DNA of 64,000 nt from contig ML213520.1 of NCBI GenBank assembly GCA_004369045.1, forward strand, positions 496,001-560,000, read 5' to 3'. The notes under the pieces are model-generated. The model was not told the DNA's origin and made no database searches. It was given only the letters and a program-made list of their open reading frames with translations. A program made the position numbers and the translations under genes. The stretch comes from Heliocybe sulcata (taxonomy: Eukaryota; Basidiomycota; Agaricomycetes; Gloeophyllales; Gloeophyllaceae). Every line of letters starts with the position of its first letter. Position 1 is the first letter of the stretch. Below are positions 1-10,085 of the stretch, piece by piece.

Positions 1-34
1 GCATGCTGGTGCCTGTACTGATGCTCCATTATAG

Positions 35-1359
35 GATCACTACATCAACGTACCCATTGACCTGAGTCAGGTGCTGTTTATATGCACATCGAACACATTG
101 GATACTATCTCAGCGCCGCTGCTCGACCGCTGCGAAATAATCCAGTTGTCAGGTATGAGACGCTCTCTGCTAGCGTGACGCGGCTGACGGCGGTTTATAT
201 CAGGCTATACATACGACGAGAAGATGCACATTGCTCGCCGCTTCTTAATGCCAAAACAGATGCAGGCGAACGGCCTCGTCGCTGAGCACCTGACGATTAC
301 AGACACCGCGCTTCTGCATATCGTCACGAACTATACACGTGAAGCCGGCGTGCGTAGCCTCGAGCGGGCAATTGGGTCTGTTGTAAGGTTTAAAGCTGTA
401 GAATGGGCTGAACATGTGGACGATGGGAAGGAGAAGGAGTATAAGAACGTCGTAGAGGAACTGGACCTCGAGACTATCCTGGGCATCTCGCGTGCAGAGG
501 GAGATGAGAAGGATAGGGAAGAGAGGAGGGGGCTCGTGTACGGGCTCGTGGTTACTGGAATGGGCGAGGGCGGGATTCTACCGGTCGAGACCATAGCTGT
601 GCCGGGAAGCGGTCGTCTGAAATTGACCGGATCCCTGGGTGATGTGAGTGAAGAAGACTGCACTAGGATTGTAGGTCTGAATATGGTATTGATGAGTTAT
701 CTAGGTCATCAAGGAGAGCGGCGAGATTGCGCTGAGTTGGGTAAAGACCCACGCGTACGACCTCTGCATCACGGAAAACCGGGCTCAGGACCCTCTCAAG
801 TTCCCGGACCCCATTGACATACATTTGCACCTGCCAGCGGGCGCTCAGAAGAAAGATGGGCCCAGCGCCGGCATCGCAATGGTGGGTATCTGACGTCTGG
901 CATGCTGTTCAGTTGCTCAACTAGACTATCAGGCGTGTGCCTTCGTGTCACTTCTCACTGGTGCTTGTATACCCACGAACATCGCCATGACTGGAGAGGT
1001 AGGCTTCTGGTACACCAGAGTTCCGATAAGATGTCTAACCTAAAACCCAGATCACGTTGCGAGGCCGTGTCACTCCTGTCGGTGGTATTAAGGAGAAGGT
1101 CGGTAGCTGTTGTCATTCAATGCTATGTATCTCTGATAGAGGCGTTCCGCAGGTTCTCGGAGCCCATCGTGCCCAAATGAAGAAACTAATCTTGCCGTGG
1201 GCTAACCGTAAGGATGTAGAGCACGATGTTGCACAAGACGTGCGCAAAGAGATAGAGTTCGTGTTCGTCAAGACCATGGAGGAAGCGTTGATTGCTGCCT
1301 TCGGGAAGGGTACCCTAGGGTGGAGAAAGCCTACGTTGGTTATGGAGAGTCGCCTCTGA
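35..1359 (+). CDS. Lon-type ATP-dependent protease, C-terminal part, probably peroxisomal (5' end outside window)
   Basis: C-terminal part of a Lon AAA+ serine protease, which degrades damaged proteins in an organelle matrix. The first visible exon starts after the acceptor atag at 31-34 and reads [20 protein letters not shown], the end of the AAA+ module. Next come the arginine-finger/sensor region ([18 protein letters not shown]) and the protease domain. The catalytic serine lies in [11 protein letters not shown] and the catalytic lysine in GGIKEK, so the Ser-Lys dyad is complete once introns near 642-709, 882-933, 998-1050 and 1098-1153 are removed. The protein ends in SRL, a canonical type-1 peroxisomal targeting signal, which favours the peroxisomal Lon over mitochondrial Pim1. 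N-terminal domain and any presequence lie outside the window, so localisation is inferred from the C-terminus only. Confidence 0.9.
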
Positions 1360-2045
1360 TGGACCCTATCTATGAATTCCCGTACACTAGTCATTCATTT
1401 ATCATTCCCTTATGTGGATGGTGCGTCGTGTACGAACAGTTATATCTATGAGCAGTATGATTGTAACAGTAGATACGTGCTCCTGGATGGGAGAACTATA
1501 TGTATGACCTTTTGGGACGATCGTCGTGGCATAGCCTCGTAGGACACTTCTTCGTGCATCAACAGAAGTAGAAGGCCCGGTCTATGTACACAGCCGTCAT
1601 TGAACTAACCTATAACAAGTGGCGGGCATAAACCTGCAGACTCTGAAGTGTCATTTTCGATGTGCTGTGAAGAAGCTGTGAATGCCGCTTGCCTTACAAA
1701 ATGATCTTTGAGGGAATGTACTCGAGATACAGAGTTGCCCGTTTCGTAACTCCCTCGGGCCTGTGGGTGTACATGTCTATCGTGAGTTCGCCGTCTCGGG
1801 CTAGTCGGCTTGCCAAGATCCAGGACAGCGCACGGAGCAGTCTCATGATGCCATGATGATCCTGGCGATTCAATGAAAATAGTATAGCCAGAGCCGTCCC
1901 GCGAGGTTGATTTAGAACAAATATTGATGAACTGCCTTGACTAGCTAGAGTATGGCATTTGGCGGTAAGATAACTTCCAGGTCTATTCAAGGGAACAAAA
2001 AGTTGGCGATGGACCCACATGATACGCAACGAGGTATCTCGTTAT
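1360..2045. other. Intergenic stretch, nothing firm
   Basis: About 690 bp between the Lon stop codon and the next gene. A 111-codon minus-strand frame (1694-2029) crosses it. It has no domain I recognise and overlaps the start region of the next gene, so I do not call it. Confidence 0.5.
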
Positions 2046-3409
2046 ATGGGGAGGAAGAGGCTTCGAACGACGCCCCGTTCTCTAGCGGTCATGCCACCTC
2101 CGCCTGGCACAGTCGACCCAGTCTCCGCTACTGTGCAGCTGGTATGGGAGGGCAAGAAATATCGCGACGAGGTAATCCCTCCGCTGAAGAGATTTGATAA
2201 GGTTGCCTGGCTGAACTATCCGTATTACCAGATAAAGGACCTGTTCAAATATTGCGAGAGACTCAGAGGAGGATTTCTCGACCTCCGTGCCCACATAGAA
2301 GAACAGATAGAGGTATGCCAAGTAAATGGCGGGTCGCAAGAGACCTACCAGGGGTTGTCAGTTCTGCAGCTGTAAGTAGGCAGTCTATATTGCCGACGAT
2401 GCCGTTGTTGACAGACGGCCTAAGGCAAATCGATGGCTTGCTTTCCCGTAGCAAGAACATTCTGGAGCTTCGTGATCGTCCCTTTCCAAACCTCCAAGTA
2501 TGGCTACATGACCAGAAAGACGAGATAATACGAAGAATCGACAGTCTCGAAGAGACGTTCCAGCTGCTGTTCCGGAAATTCATGGTACGACAGCCCAACC
2601 TATTCGTGGATTGTTGGCAATGACGTCCGAGTTCCCAGATGGGAGAGACGACATGGCTTGGTATAAGACAATGCCAGCAGACTGGCGTACTTCAAGATGT
2701 GGAGGCGAAAGTCAACGAAATCTTGTATCGCCTGAAGGCCGAAAAGCACCCTTCATGCTGTCACAGCGTAGATGCAAAGATCACAGTGCAGCGAGAAGGT
2801 AGCAAGCCGGCGCCGCATATGGTGAATGCTAGGAAGGGAGGCTCAATCAACGTAGCGACTGAGTCCAGTTCGAAGGCTCACTTCTCTCCATTATTACTGG
2901 CACAACCACTTCGGACACCATCTCCAAGGCCAATCCCCACGCACTCGGATGACATCCACATCCTCAAGAGAGAACACGGACATATGCGATCTCGCTCTCC
3001 CGCTTGTGGACATGAAGCTGTCCCAAATGCCGCCTCACCCGGGAGTCGCAATCACAATCATCACCCCAACCATCATCACCATAGCCGCCCTGCAATCCTA
3101 TCTTCGCCCAAGCACAAAGGGTCCAGCGGGAAGTGCAAGCACAGATCCTATGATGATCCAGATCTGGACTTCGTCGCCAAGGGGCTCAGTACACTACCCA
3201 GCAAACGACGAGAGAATCGCACCCAAGCGAAAGGCTGTAGAAAGGGGAAGCATGGTTCCCAGACGAGCCAGACTCAGGCGGGCAATGTCACGCAGTCCAA
3301 GGTCAAACTTGCGGGCTCGATGGCCGGGAAGGCGAGAAGCCTCGGGTTCCTAATGGAAATAACATATAAGAAGGAGAAGAAGGCAGAGAAATGCAATCAT
3401 ACAGTGTAG
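2046..3409 (+). CDS. Hypothetical protein with helical N-terminal half and basic, His-rich tail
   Basis: Not recognised. Three exons splice in phase: 2046-2312, 2384-2584 and 2639-3409, with introns of 71 and 54 bp carrying gtatgc...cag and gtacga...cag ends. The first 150 or so residues are amphipathic and charged (WEGKKYRDEVIPPLKRFDK; LRQIDGLLSRSKNILELRDR) and look helical, with a heptad-like stretch near DEIIRRIDSLEETFQLLFRK. The tail is low-complexity, rich in Ser, Pro, Lys and Arg, and holds a histidine cluster (NHNHHPNHHHHS). No signal peptide or membrane segment is visible. The start is uncertain: in-frame ATGs lie at 2019, 2046 and 2091. It could be a lineage-specific nuclear protein; I assign no function. 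Confidence 0.55.
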
Positions 3410-4387
3410 AACTTGTAGTATAGTGCGTATTGACTCAGATGCAGAACCACACCATGAAGAAGGAGGAAGTCTTACGGCCCGCTGATATTCGTCATGCCAG
3501 GAACTGATACACCTGCAACAGGAAGAAGCAAAGCGTGAAGATCCGAGTGCAGAACATATATCGCCCGACAGACAGCAGTGCTCCTTTATGATAGTTTGGG
3601 TCTAGCTATGGCTGAGTTTCCGATGGAAGGGGACAGATGCGAGGCAAATGCGTCCAGCTCTTGATTACACAGATTGTAGACGGGTCTGGGCACCGAGTAC
3701 GAGGCACCTTACTGATGTGACGGACGTGCGAGATGTATCTCGAGACCAAAGGCTTGACGGAAGCGGTTGCCAAGAGCAGTCTCGAATCTGACAGAGGATG
3801 CAGACTCACTGGGGAGACGAGCGAATCCGATCAAGTCTGTATAGCGTATCTGGAAGCCATAGCTGCAGAGGCTGTGATCAGTTCCGGGTCAGAACCATAA
3901 AGACAGAAGTGTCTAGGGCGTCTAGGGCTACTGCGGTCAGCAGGGGGGCCAGTGATGCATGAAATTGGTAGGAATCAGGCAGAGGAGGACGAGGTAGTCA
4001 TGCGCACACCTAGATGCATATACAAGGAGATCGCGAGGCCGCAGAGTAGTTAGGAATCTTGAGCACCAGATTTGTACGAAACGGAAAGCCAGAGTCCTCG
4101 AAGATTTATATCCGTTCCGAAAACGCCTGCTCTGCCAGCTCTATGAGGGCGTAAATCAGGCAGTCCTAGGAAGTCCACGCTGTCAAGTCTGCCACACAAG
4201 AGTACATAAAATTGAGCTTCAGCGGCAAGATTAACTTCCAAGAGTGAAGGAGGGGGGATATTTCGTTTACTGCGGAGTTTCTAGCCATCCATGCATCAAA
4301 GTTGTGGGAACTTCCTGGACGCGTCTGTGGCGCGAATGTTGTTGAATGTGGCTGCGCAGTCCTCGTTCGCCAACGTTCCGTCTGATA
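3410..4387. other. Intergenic stretch, no gene seen
   Basis: Nearly 1 kb with only short frames on both strands, none with coherent domain content. It probably holds the 3' region of the hypothetical gene and the promoter of the SRAP gene. Confidence 0.5.
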
Positions 4388-5878
4388 TGTGTGGCAGATA
4401 CGCGCTAGCGCTGCCAGTAAGGAACAAAATCTACTGTACATACTGACGCTATGCTGACATTAATGTCAGCATCATGAGATTCAACATATGCCGGGACATA
4501 ACAACGGTGTCCAAGTCGGGGAATGGATAGATCAGGAAGACTTCCACCCTCGATACAATATCGCGCCCCGCTCTCGAGCTCCGGTAATACGCAGGAACTA
4601 TGATGGACCCTTTGAGGAATGCTCAAGTGGACCAAGATATGTATTGCAGACCATGAAGTGGGGTTTGGTCCCGCACTGGAGTAAGCATGAGGACAAGAGC
4701 CTCAGTACCACAAACGCCCGAGCCGAGAATTTAGTTGAAGGAGGTGGAATGTGGGGCCCTATTAAAGGGAAGAAACGATGTGCTGTCCTCTGTCAAGGGT
4801 CCGTGATCTCTCGGATCGCTACTGGTTGACTCCATATCATCATTCCAATCCTAGATATTACGAGTGGTTGAAGAAAGGCAAGGACAAGCTCCCGCACTTC
4901 ACTAAACACAGAGACGGCCGACTTATGCTGCTAGCGGGCCTCTGGGACTCGGCTGTCTTGGAAGGTACAGCCCGCACCTTGGTCTCTCATCATGAATTGA
5001 TGCAATTTCGTAGCTGCATGCAGGGGAGGTCAAACCGCTATACACCTTTGCCATCGTCACCACAGATGCAAACAAGGAGTTTAGCTGGCTACACGATCGA
5101 CAGCCGGTCATTCTCTCAACCAAGGAAGCTCTCGAGAAATGGCTCGACACGTCCGGTCAAACTTGGACTCCCGATCTCACCAAACTCGTAAAGCCCTACA
5201 GCGACACAGATGCGCCTTTGGAATGGTGATTACCCATTCGTTCAGTCGTTGTTATGTGCAGTAACCAAGCGCTTTCTGCTAGCTACCAAGTCCCGAAAGA
5301 AGTCGGAAAGATCGGGACTGAGTCGCCGTCCTTCATACAGCCCGTCTCGCAGCGGAAGGACGGAATTGAGTCGATGTTTGCCAAGCAAAAGCAATCACAG
5401 GCCTCCAACAAACTCAAGCGGAAGCGGAGTTCGTCACCTTCTATAGCAGATCTGTTCTCAGACTCGAAACAGGAAGCAACGACCTCTGGAACTAAGATGA
5501 ACACATGGGAGGATAACGACGAACTGGAATATATCGACGATGAACCCAAGGCGCCAAGTCCGCTGAAGAAGGATATAGCAATTGTTGACTCGGATAATAA
5601 GGGTGCGAGTCCTTCCAAGAGTCCTGAAAAGGTCGAGGTCAAGGTATGATTTCGAAGTCCGGTATACCGTTCCTTACTTTCAAACCTCAAATAGTCCCCG
5701 AGAACCCCGTCCAAACGCGCGAGAACCGTCGATGTATGTATCATCACTCTCCAAATGGTGCCTTCCTCCCATCTCTGATTTCGAACGACTCATACAGAGC
5801 TCGCCTTCCAAGAAGAAGACCCCGAATACGAAGCCGAAGGGGACGAAGGAGATAACCGCTTTCTTTAAGAAGGTTTAG
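4388..5878 (+). CDS. SRAP-domain protein (HMCES/YedK family), abasic-site DNA-protein crosslinker
   Basis: SRAP proteins crosslink through Cys2 to abasic sites in single-stranded DNA and shield them at replication forks. The ATG at 4388 gives MCGRYALALP, so the catalytic cysteine follows the initiator Met as the family requires. A 62-bp intron follows, then YNIAPRSRAPV, MKWGLVPHWS and NARAEN (conserved Asn and Glu), an exon start YYEWLKKGKDKLPHF, and LHDRQPVIL, which carries the conserved active-site His; the usual RMP is RQP here. Further exons give VPKEVGKIGTESPSFIQPV and a disordered acidic/basic tail. The last exon, from about 5801, ends KEITAFFKKV, resembling a PCNA-interacting (PIP) box. 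Splicing out 5643-5800 to reach it is inferred; the frame otherwise stops after EVKV at 5649. Confidence 0.9.
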
Positions 5879-6121
5879 CTCGTGCGGAGTATATGGATAC
5901 TCGATACATATTTCAACTTATCTAGCCTATGACTGGTATAATATCCCGGAAAGGAATGAACAAAAGCTTGCCGAAACATCGTCTCTTACAAGACAATCAT
6001 CGAACGTCGTATCTGTGGTATACCAGTACAGGACATTATTCGACAACCCGACGTCAAGAGTCTTGTGCAACAAAAGCTAAACTATACTTACCAGCGAGCC
6101 TCGTGCACGCACATGCCTCCA

Positions 6122-7048
6122 CTACTGATACACTGGGGGTGGTTCCTCATGGAGAACCGCAAGCTGACCTCGCATCCTCTCCATCTCCTCTTGCAACTGC
6201 CGTATCTGCCATCTCAAATCATTCTCGCCGCTAGTTGATGCCAGAACTTGAGCCTGCGTAGTAGCACCGCTTCCATTCGCATTCGAAGCCGCGTCTGCAG
6301 AGTGCAGCGAGTGCTGGCGTTGCAGCAGCACCAGAGACTCTTCCCGCTCTGCCATCATGCGAGATAATTCCTCCCGCCTCTCGGCCGCTTTCGTCAACGC
6401 TGTCTTGCCTGGTCCCTTTCCACTGCTCGGGATCTGCGACATTGAGGACGCTGATCTGGAATTTGTAGCATCGCCGGTCTGCAGACGTGGCTCGAGTGGA
6501 GACTCAGGCTGGTAGTTAGAACGCTGAGTGGCTGGATATGCAGCGGCATTGCCGGACCTTCCGTCTCCATCTCTGTACAGAGTAGCCACAGTGGACGGCG
6601 CTACCATTCCGTCCACAGTATCCGATCTGAGGCGCTGATTCTCGTCAGACGCCAGGTCAATCTTCTCTCCTGCGGTAGAGGTCCTTATTGCATCACCGGC
6701 GCGGAATCTACGGCTCCGTCTCCGCATATAGAGATAGGCGCCCGCTAGCAGCGCAAGCACGGCTAAACCGCCGATAATCCCGCCTACGATGGCCGCGACG
6801 TTGGATCGACGGTGCGGTGCGTTGGGAGTCGCGGGCGATGTGGCTGTTGCAGTGAAGGACCTTGAAGGGGCCGGACTGGTAGCAGAGGCGGAGCTACTCT
6901 GGGTCAGCAAAACGCCGCCCGTTGTCTGCGAGGAACCGCCGTAGGCAGTGCCTTGCAAAGGCGTCAGGACACTACCGCCGGGCCAGTTGCTTTGGGGCTC
7001 TGTGTCTGCCATGTTCGCACAGTGGACTGCGGGAGGAGTTGGCTGCAT
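6122..7048 (-). CDS. Single-pass membrane protein with cytoplasmic coiled coil and C-terminal PPxY (paralog A)
   Basis: Member A of a four-copy family in this window. The N-terminal 80 residues are rich in Ser, Thr and Pro, like an O-mannosylated exposed stalk. A membrane helix with small-residue packing follows at about residues 83-107 (NVAAIVGGIIGGLAVLALLA), then a basic stop-transfer (MRRRSRRFR). The long cytoplasmic part ends in a helical region: RREELSRMMAEREESLVLLQ, then LQEEMERMRGQL, then EEPPPVYQ at the C-terminus. PPVY fits the PPxY ligand of WW domains, as in Rsp5/Nedd4-type ubiquitin ligases. No cleaved signal peptide is evident with this start; a short upstream exon may be missing, since another frame reads on to 7202. 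Function unknown; a Mid2-like surface sensor is one possibility. Confidence 0.65.
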   Translation of the reverse strand: MQPTPPAVHCANMADTEPQSNWPGGSVLTPLQGTAYGGSSQTTGGVLLTQSSSASATSPAPSRSFTATATSPATPNAPHRRSNVAAIVGGIIGGLAVLALLAGAYLYMRRRSRRFRAGDAIRTSTAGEKIDLASDENQRLRSDTVDGMVAPSTVATLYRDGDGRSGNAAAYPATQRSNYQPESPLEPRLQTGDATNSRSASSMSQIPSSGKGPGKTALTKAAERREELSRMMAEREESLVLLQRQHSLHSADAASNANGSGATTQAQVLASTSGENDLRWQIRQLQEEMERMRGQLAVLHEEPPPVYQ

Positions 7049-7530
7049 CGTCGTAGGCGATCAGCGATGGCAACATAGCTGCACAGACACGCACCTGGAG
7101 GGTTGGACGGAGGTCGGGGGAAGCTACATTGTTCATCAAGTCGATCCTATGAGGTCCGAGTGAACGCTTGTCTGATGATGCCGTCACCAAGTTAGGTAAC
7201 ACTGAGGAGGCTAAGCAGACCTAGACTTACTGATAATCGACTATACTTCCCATGCGTAATGTCTAAGACGGACCTCGTGATGGAGACTGTATTGGTGGAG
7301 AACTCTCCTACGTTATCATGCGAGAATTGGCACCATGCGACGTTCCTGAGACCAGCGTTTACTGGAGTTCGCGACTACATCCGTGAGCATGAAAAGGCTA
7401 GCGTAGAAAGTGGCACTCTGTTCGCTGGAGCTCCAGCATACTGCAAATCATATCTTTCCAGAAGGTGTATTGTTCGTAGCTGTGCTTTCACAAGGAGCGC
7501 CTATATGAGTGAGGTGGATCATCATGGCGA
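7049..7530. other. Upstream region of paralog A
   Basis: About 480 bp between paralog A, transcribed leftward, and the end of the DUF7704 gene. Short frames cross it (6972-7202 minus, 7259-7699 plus); the second runs antisense into the DUF7704 coding region and has no recognisable content. Any missing 5' exon of paralog A would lie here. Confidence 0.4.
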
Positions 7531-8010
7531 CTACAACGAAGCCCTTTCGTCCTTCACAGCCTTCCGTACACCTGCTCCTGACAGAAATAGACATCTCATG
7601 AGGGCACCGCAGTACACAAATCCTATATTTCCCCAGTCCATAGCATTCCAGTCCCAGAACTTCCAGAATACGTCGGAACCCAGCGGCGCGACGCTGTAGA
7701 GGTGCCCGAAATCCGCAATGAGCAGGCCTGTCAGCAGAGTTCTCCACGTCTTGAGTGAGCGCGTGGACCGCAGTACCATCGCTTCATTGAAAGCGAAAAG
7801 CAGGTACAGGTTAGCTAATTGGCTTAACACGACCTGTGTTCCGATGGGGATAGTGGCGGCAGTGAGGGGTGCCGAAGAAGCATGCGTGAGTTGCAGGTAT
7901 TCCTGTTGTCGGAGATGAGCATAGTATGCTCCGACAATGGTTGAAAACGGTTCGATATAGAGGAAGAAGAGGATGTAGGGAAGGCTTGGAGAGAATGTAT
8001 GTGCTTCCAT
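7531..8010 (-). CDS. DUF7704-like fungal membrane protein
   Basis: A 159-residue intronless reading frame with the pattern of a small fungal polytopic membrane protein. It opens with MEAHTFSPSLPYILFFLYIE and GAYYAHL, then has hydrophobic segments around LSQLANLYLLFAFNEAMVL, TLLTGLLIADFGHLYSVAP and NIGFVYCGALMRCLFL, probably four helices. Order and motifs (FFLYIEP, GAYYA, ADxGHLYS) resemble fungal proteins annotated DUF7704, for which no function is established. The start at 8010 is chosen over an in-frame upstream ATG at 8067 because homologous-looking sequence begins here. The membrane call is strong; the family name rests on remembered motif similarity. Confidence 0.75.
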   Translation of the reverse strand: MEAHTFSPSLPYILFFLYIEPFSTIVGAYYAHLRQQEYLQLTHASSAPLTAATIPIGTQVVLSQLANLYLLFAFNEAMVLRSTRSLKTWRTLLTGLLIADFGHLYSVAPLGSDVFWKFWDWNAMDWGNIGFVYCGALMRCLFLSGAGVRKAVKDERASL

Positions 8011-8487
8011 GATCAGGGGGGGTTGCGAGGGAAGGTTTCGGCGGCTAATGCTGCAGTATAGCAGCACCTGATAATAACGCTCTTGTTGGCGCTAGTCTTT
8101 TGAGCTTGGATAGACAAGCCTTGTCCTTTGGAGCGCGGAATTGGAGGGTCTTTAAGTGATGTGAGAGATGAAACGTCTTTGTGGCAATCGAAGAGACCGA
8201 TCATGCTGTGCAACTTCTGCGTGGGAACATTCACACTAACGACCTGCCGGAGGCTACAAACCTTCCGAAGGGCACAATTATACCGATAAAATTATCGTAG
8301 TATGTTATAGATTACGGGTGTAGGTCAAAGACAAGGAAACGAGGTCCATGGGGAGAATATAACGATACAACTAGGCAAAGCGCTCAGGCGTACTCTAACG
8401 GAAACAACTAGTGCAAACAAGATAAAAGAAGACATGTAACTTCGATAAATTACAAAGACCAGGGATCCTGGTTACAATTACATATCA
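8011..8487. other. Intergenic stretch between DUF7704 and LIM genes
   Basis: About 480 bp holding the upstream region of the DUF7704 gene and the 3' region of the LIM gene. I see no further gene. Confidence 0.5.
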
Positions 8488-9814
8488 TCACCCGCCGGCC
8501 TTGCCGAGCAGCGCGTACCCGCTACCAGCGGGTCCATAGAGCTTGTAACGCATACGTCAGCGTGTTGTGGACAGTTACATACACGTCATGCTCTCACCTT
8601 CCCGTAGCAACGATGGCAGTACGGACTTCCCTCCTTCTCAGTCAACCTAGTTGAGTCCAGAGAAGTGTTGCATTCCGTACACCTAAGGCAGCCACGGTGG
8701 TAGGTCTTGCCGACTGCTTTAACCTTCGTGACGAAGGTCAGCCTCACATAGCAGAGGGATCGACAGGGAGCATACCTGTTCGGCAAAATAAACGTTCTTC
8801 CCGCATCTTGGACAGACCGGTGTTCCTCCGCCCCATTGTTTCGATGGCGACGAGACTCCTCCTAGAGCTGCACCGTATCTTGTCCCAGTCATGGTCGGGA
8901 CAAGCGATGGCATGGACGAGCTGAATGAACCATTGGACCGCCCCAGAGTGTTTGCATATTTGGCGGGGCTCGTGGATCTGTCACCATACCCATTGCGTGC
9001 AGCAGCTGAGGGACGGGGCTCCTCGGAAATAGTGTCAAGCGCTTCGTCGTTCTCGGCTTTCTCTCCCGACGTTGACCGGGCAGAGAACGAGGAGAACGTA
9101 GGGGATGTGGGACTCAGGCTTCGCGTAGGCTTCATTACAGGGGATTGCGAGGTAACGATACTCCGGCCGACCCTCTCTTGGTAAGATCGTACGCTGTTGC
9201 CTGTGGTGTGACTCGTAATGAGCGACGGAGACACCGAGTTGCCTGTCCTGGTTGGCGACAAAGGTGGTGGAGAGAATGAGCGCCGGGTCGGTGAGCCTAA
9301 AGTATCTCCGCGGTGAGGGAGGTTGGCTTGTCGGAGGTCGCGTGTGCCAAACGCCTTGGAATGGCAGTTCTTGCTGTGCAAGGTAAGTAGATATTGGGAG
9401 TCAAGGAAGTCTGCACCTACCAGTAAGGCTATGTAGCAGTTAGTAATGAGAGACAGATAGAGGAACTGAATGCACACCTCCTCGTCATGTTCAAGAAGAC
9501 TGAGGGAGTCAAGCCTCTTGTTACATATTGCGCAGGTAAGGCAATACTAGGATCATCCACGCGGGTCATGATGCGTGGACTGTTAGGTCAAAGGCCACTC
9601 ACCTTGTGATACAGCTTGACAGACGTAATGAAGTGTCAGTCGAGAGTAAGACGCGACCTAGGTCTCCCTCCTACCTTCCGCCCCGGACCCATGACCTAAT
9701 TACTTCATGAGATTCAAGATCACACTCAGACGGATCATAGAGACGTGCCTGCTCTGCCGCATAGACAGATTTGCTGCATCGCGGACATATTGGTGTACCA
9801 CCGAAGGGATGCAT
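8488..9814 (-). CDS. Two-LIM-domain protein assembled with 21-, 12- and 8-bp microexons
   Basis: LIM domains bind two zinc ions and act as protein-interaction modules, often in cytoskeletal or polarity proteins. The ATG at 9814 gives MHPFGGTPICPRCSKSVYAA. The first LIM is rebuilt from tiny exons: 9675-9695 (VMGPGRK), 9603-9614 (LYHK), 9478-9546 (YCLTCAICNKRLDS...EHDEE), 9421-9428 (8 bp, PY plus two bases of Cys), then from 9373 (KNCHSKAFGTRDLRQANLPH). A Ser/Thr/Pro-rich linker of about 170 residues follows. The second LIM spans CPRCGKNVYFAEQ, VKAVGKTYHRGCLRC and SPYCHRCYGK, with introns at 8724-8775 and 8542-8597, and the protein ends LYGPAGSGYALLGKAGG. The first intron begins with GC. All Zn ligands are present. 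The exact cellular role is not determined. Confidence 0.9.
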
Positions 9815-9970
9815 TCTTGACGGTGAACTCGAGAATATAATGACTAGGATACGACTGCGACCGGGAAGGGAACGTGGTCGCGCTAATTAGAAGTGCGCGC
9901 GGTTGGTGGCGGTGCCGGCGGTGGCACGGAGCTGCCGGACGGCCGGATTCTCTCACGTTCGGAGATTGAA

Positions 9971-9987
9971 AAAGATTGACAATCTTT
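9971..9987. promoter_or_regulatory. Perfect inverted repeat in the LIM/eIF5A divergent promoter
   Basis: AAAGATTG and CAATCTTT flank a single A, giving 8-bp arms in the 271-bp region between the divergent LIM and eIF5A genes, 99 bp before the eIF5A start. A dimeric factor site is possible; no known factor is assigned. Confidence 0.35.
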
Positions 9988-10085
9988 GATTTTGGGCGCC
10001 TTTGGCGTTCGCTCGCGTTGTTCTCTCCCTAGCACACCTTCCTCCACCTCTTTCACTTCACTTTTCCTTTCTTTACACGACCATC

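Noticed and set aside
1694-2029. 111-codon minus frame between Lon and the hypothetical gene
   Set aside because: No known motif, overlaps the start region of the plus-strand gene, and has no supporting splice pattern.
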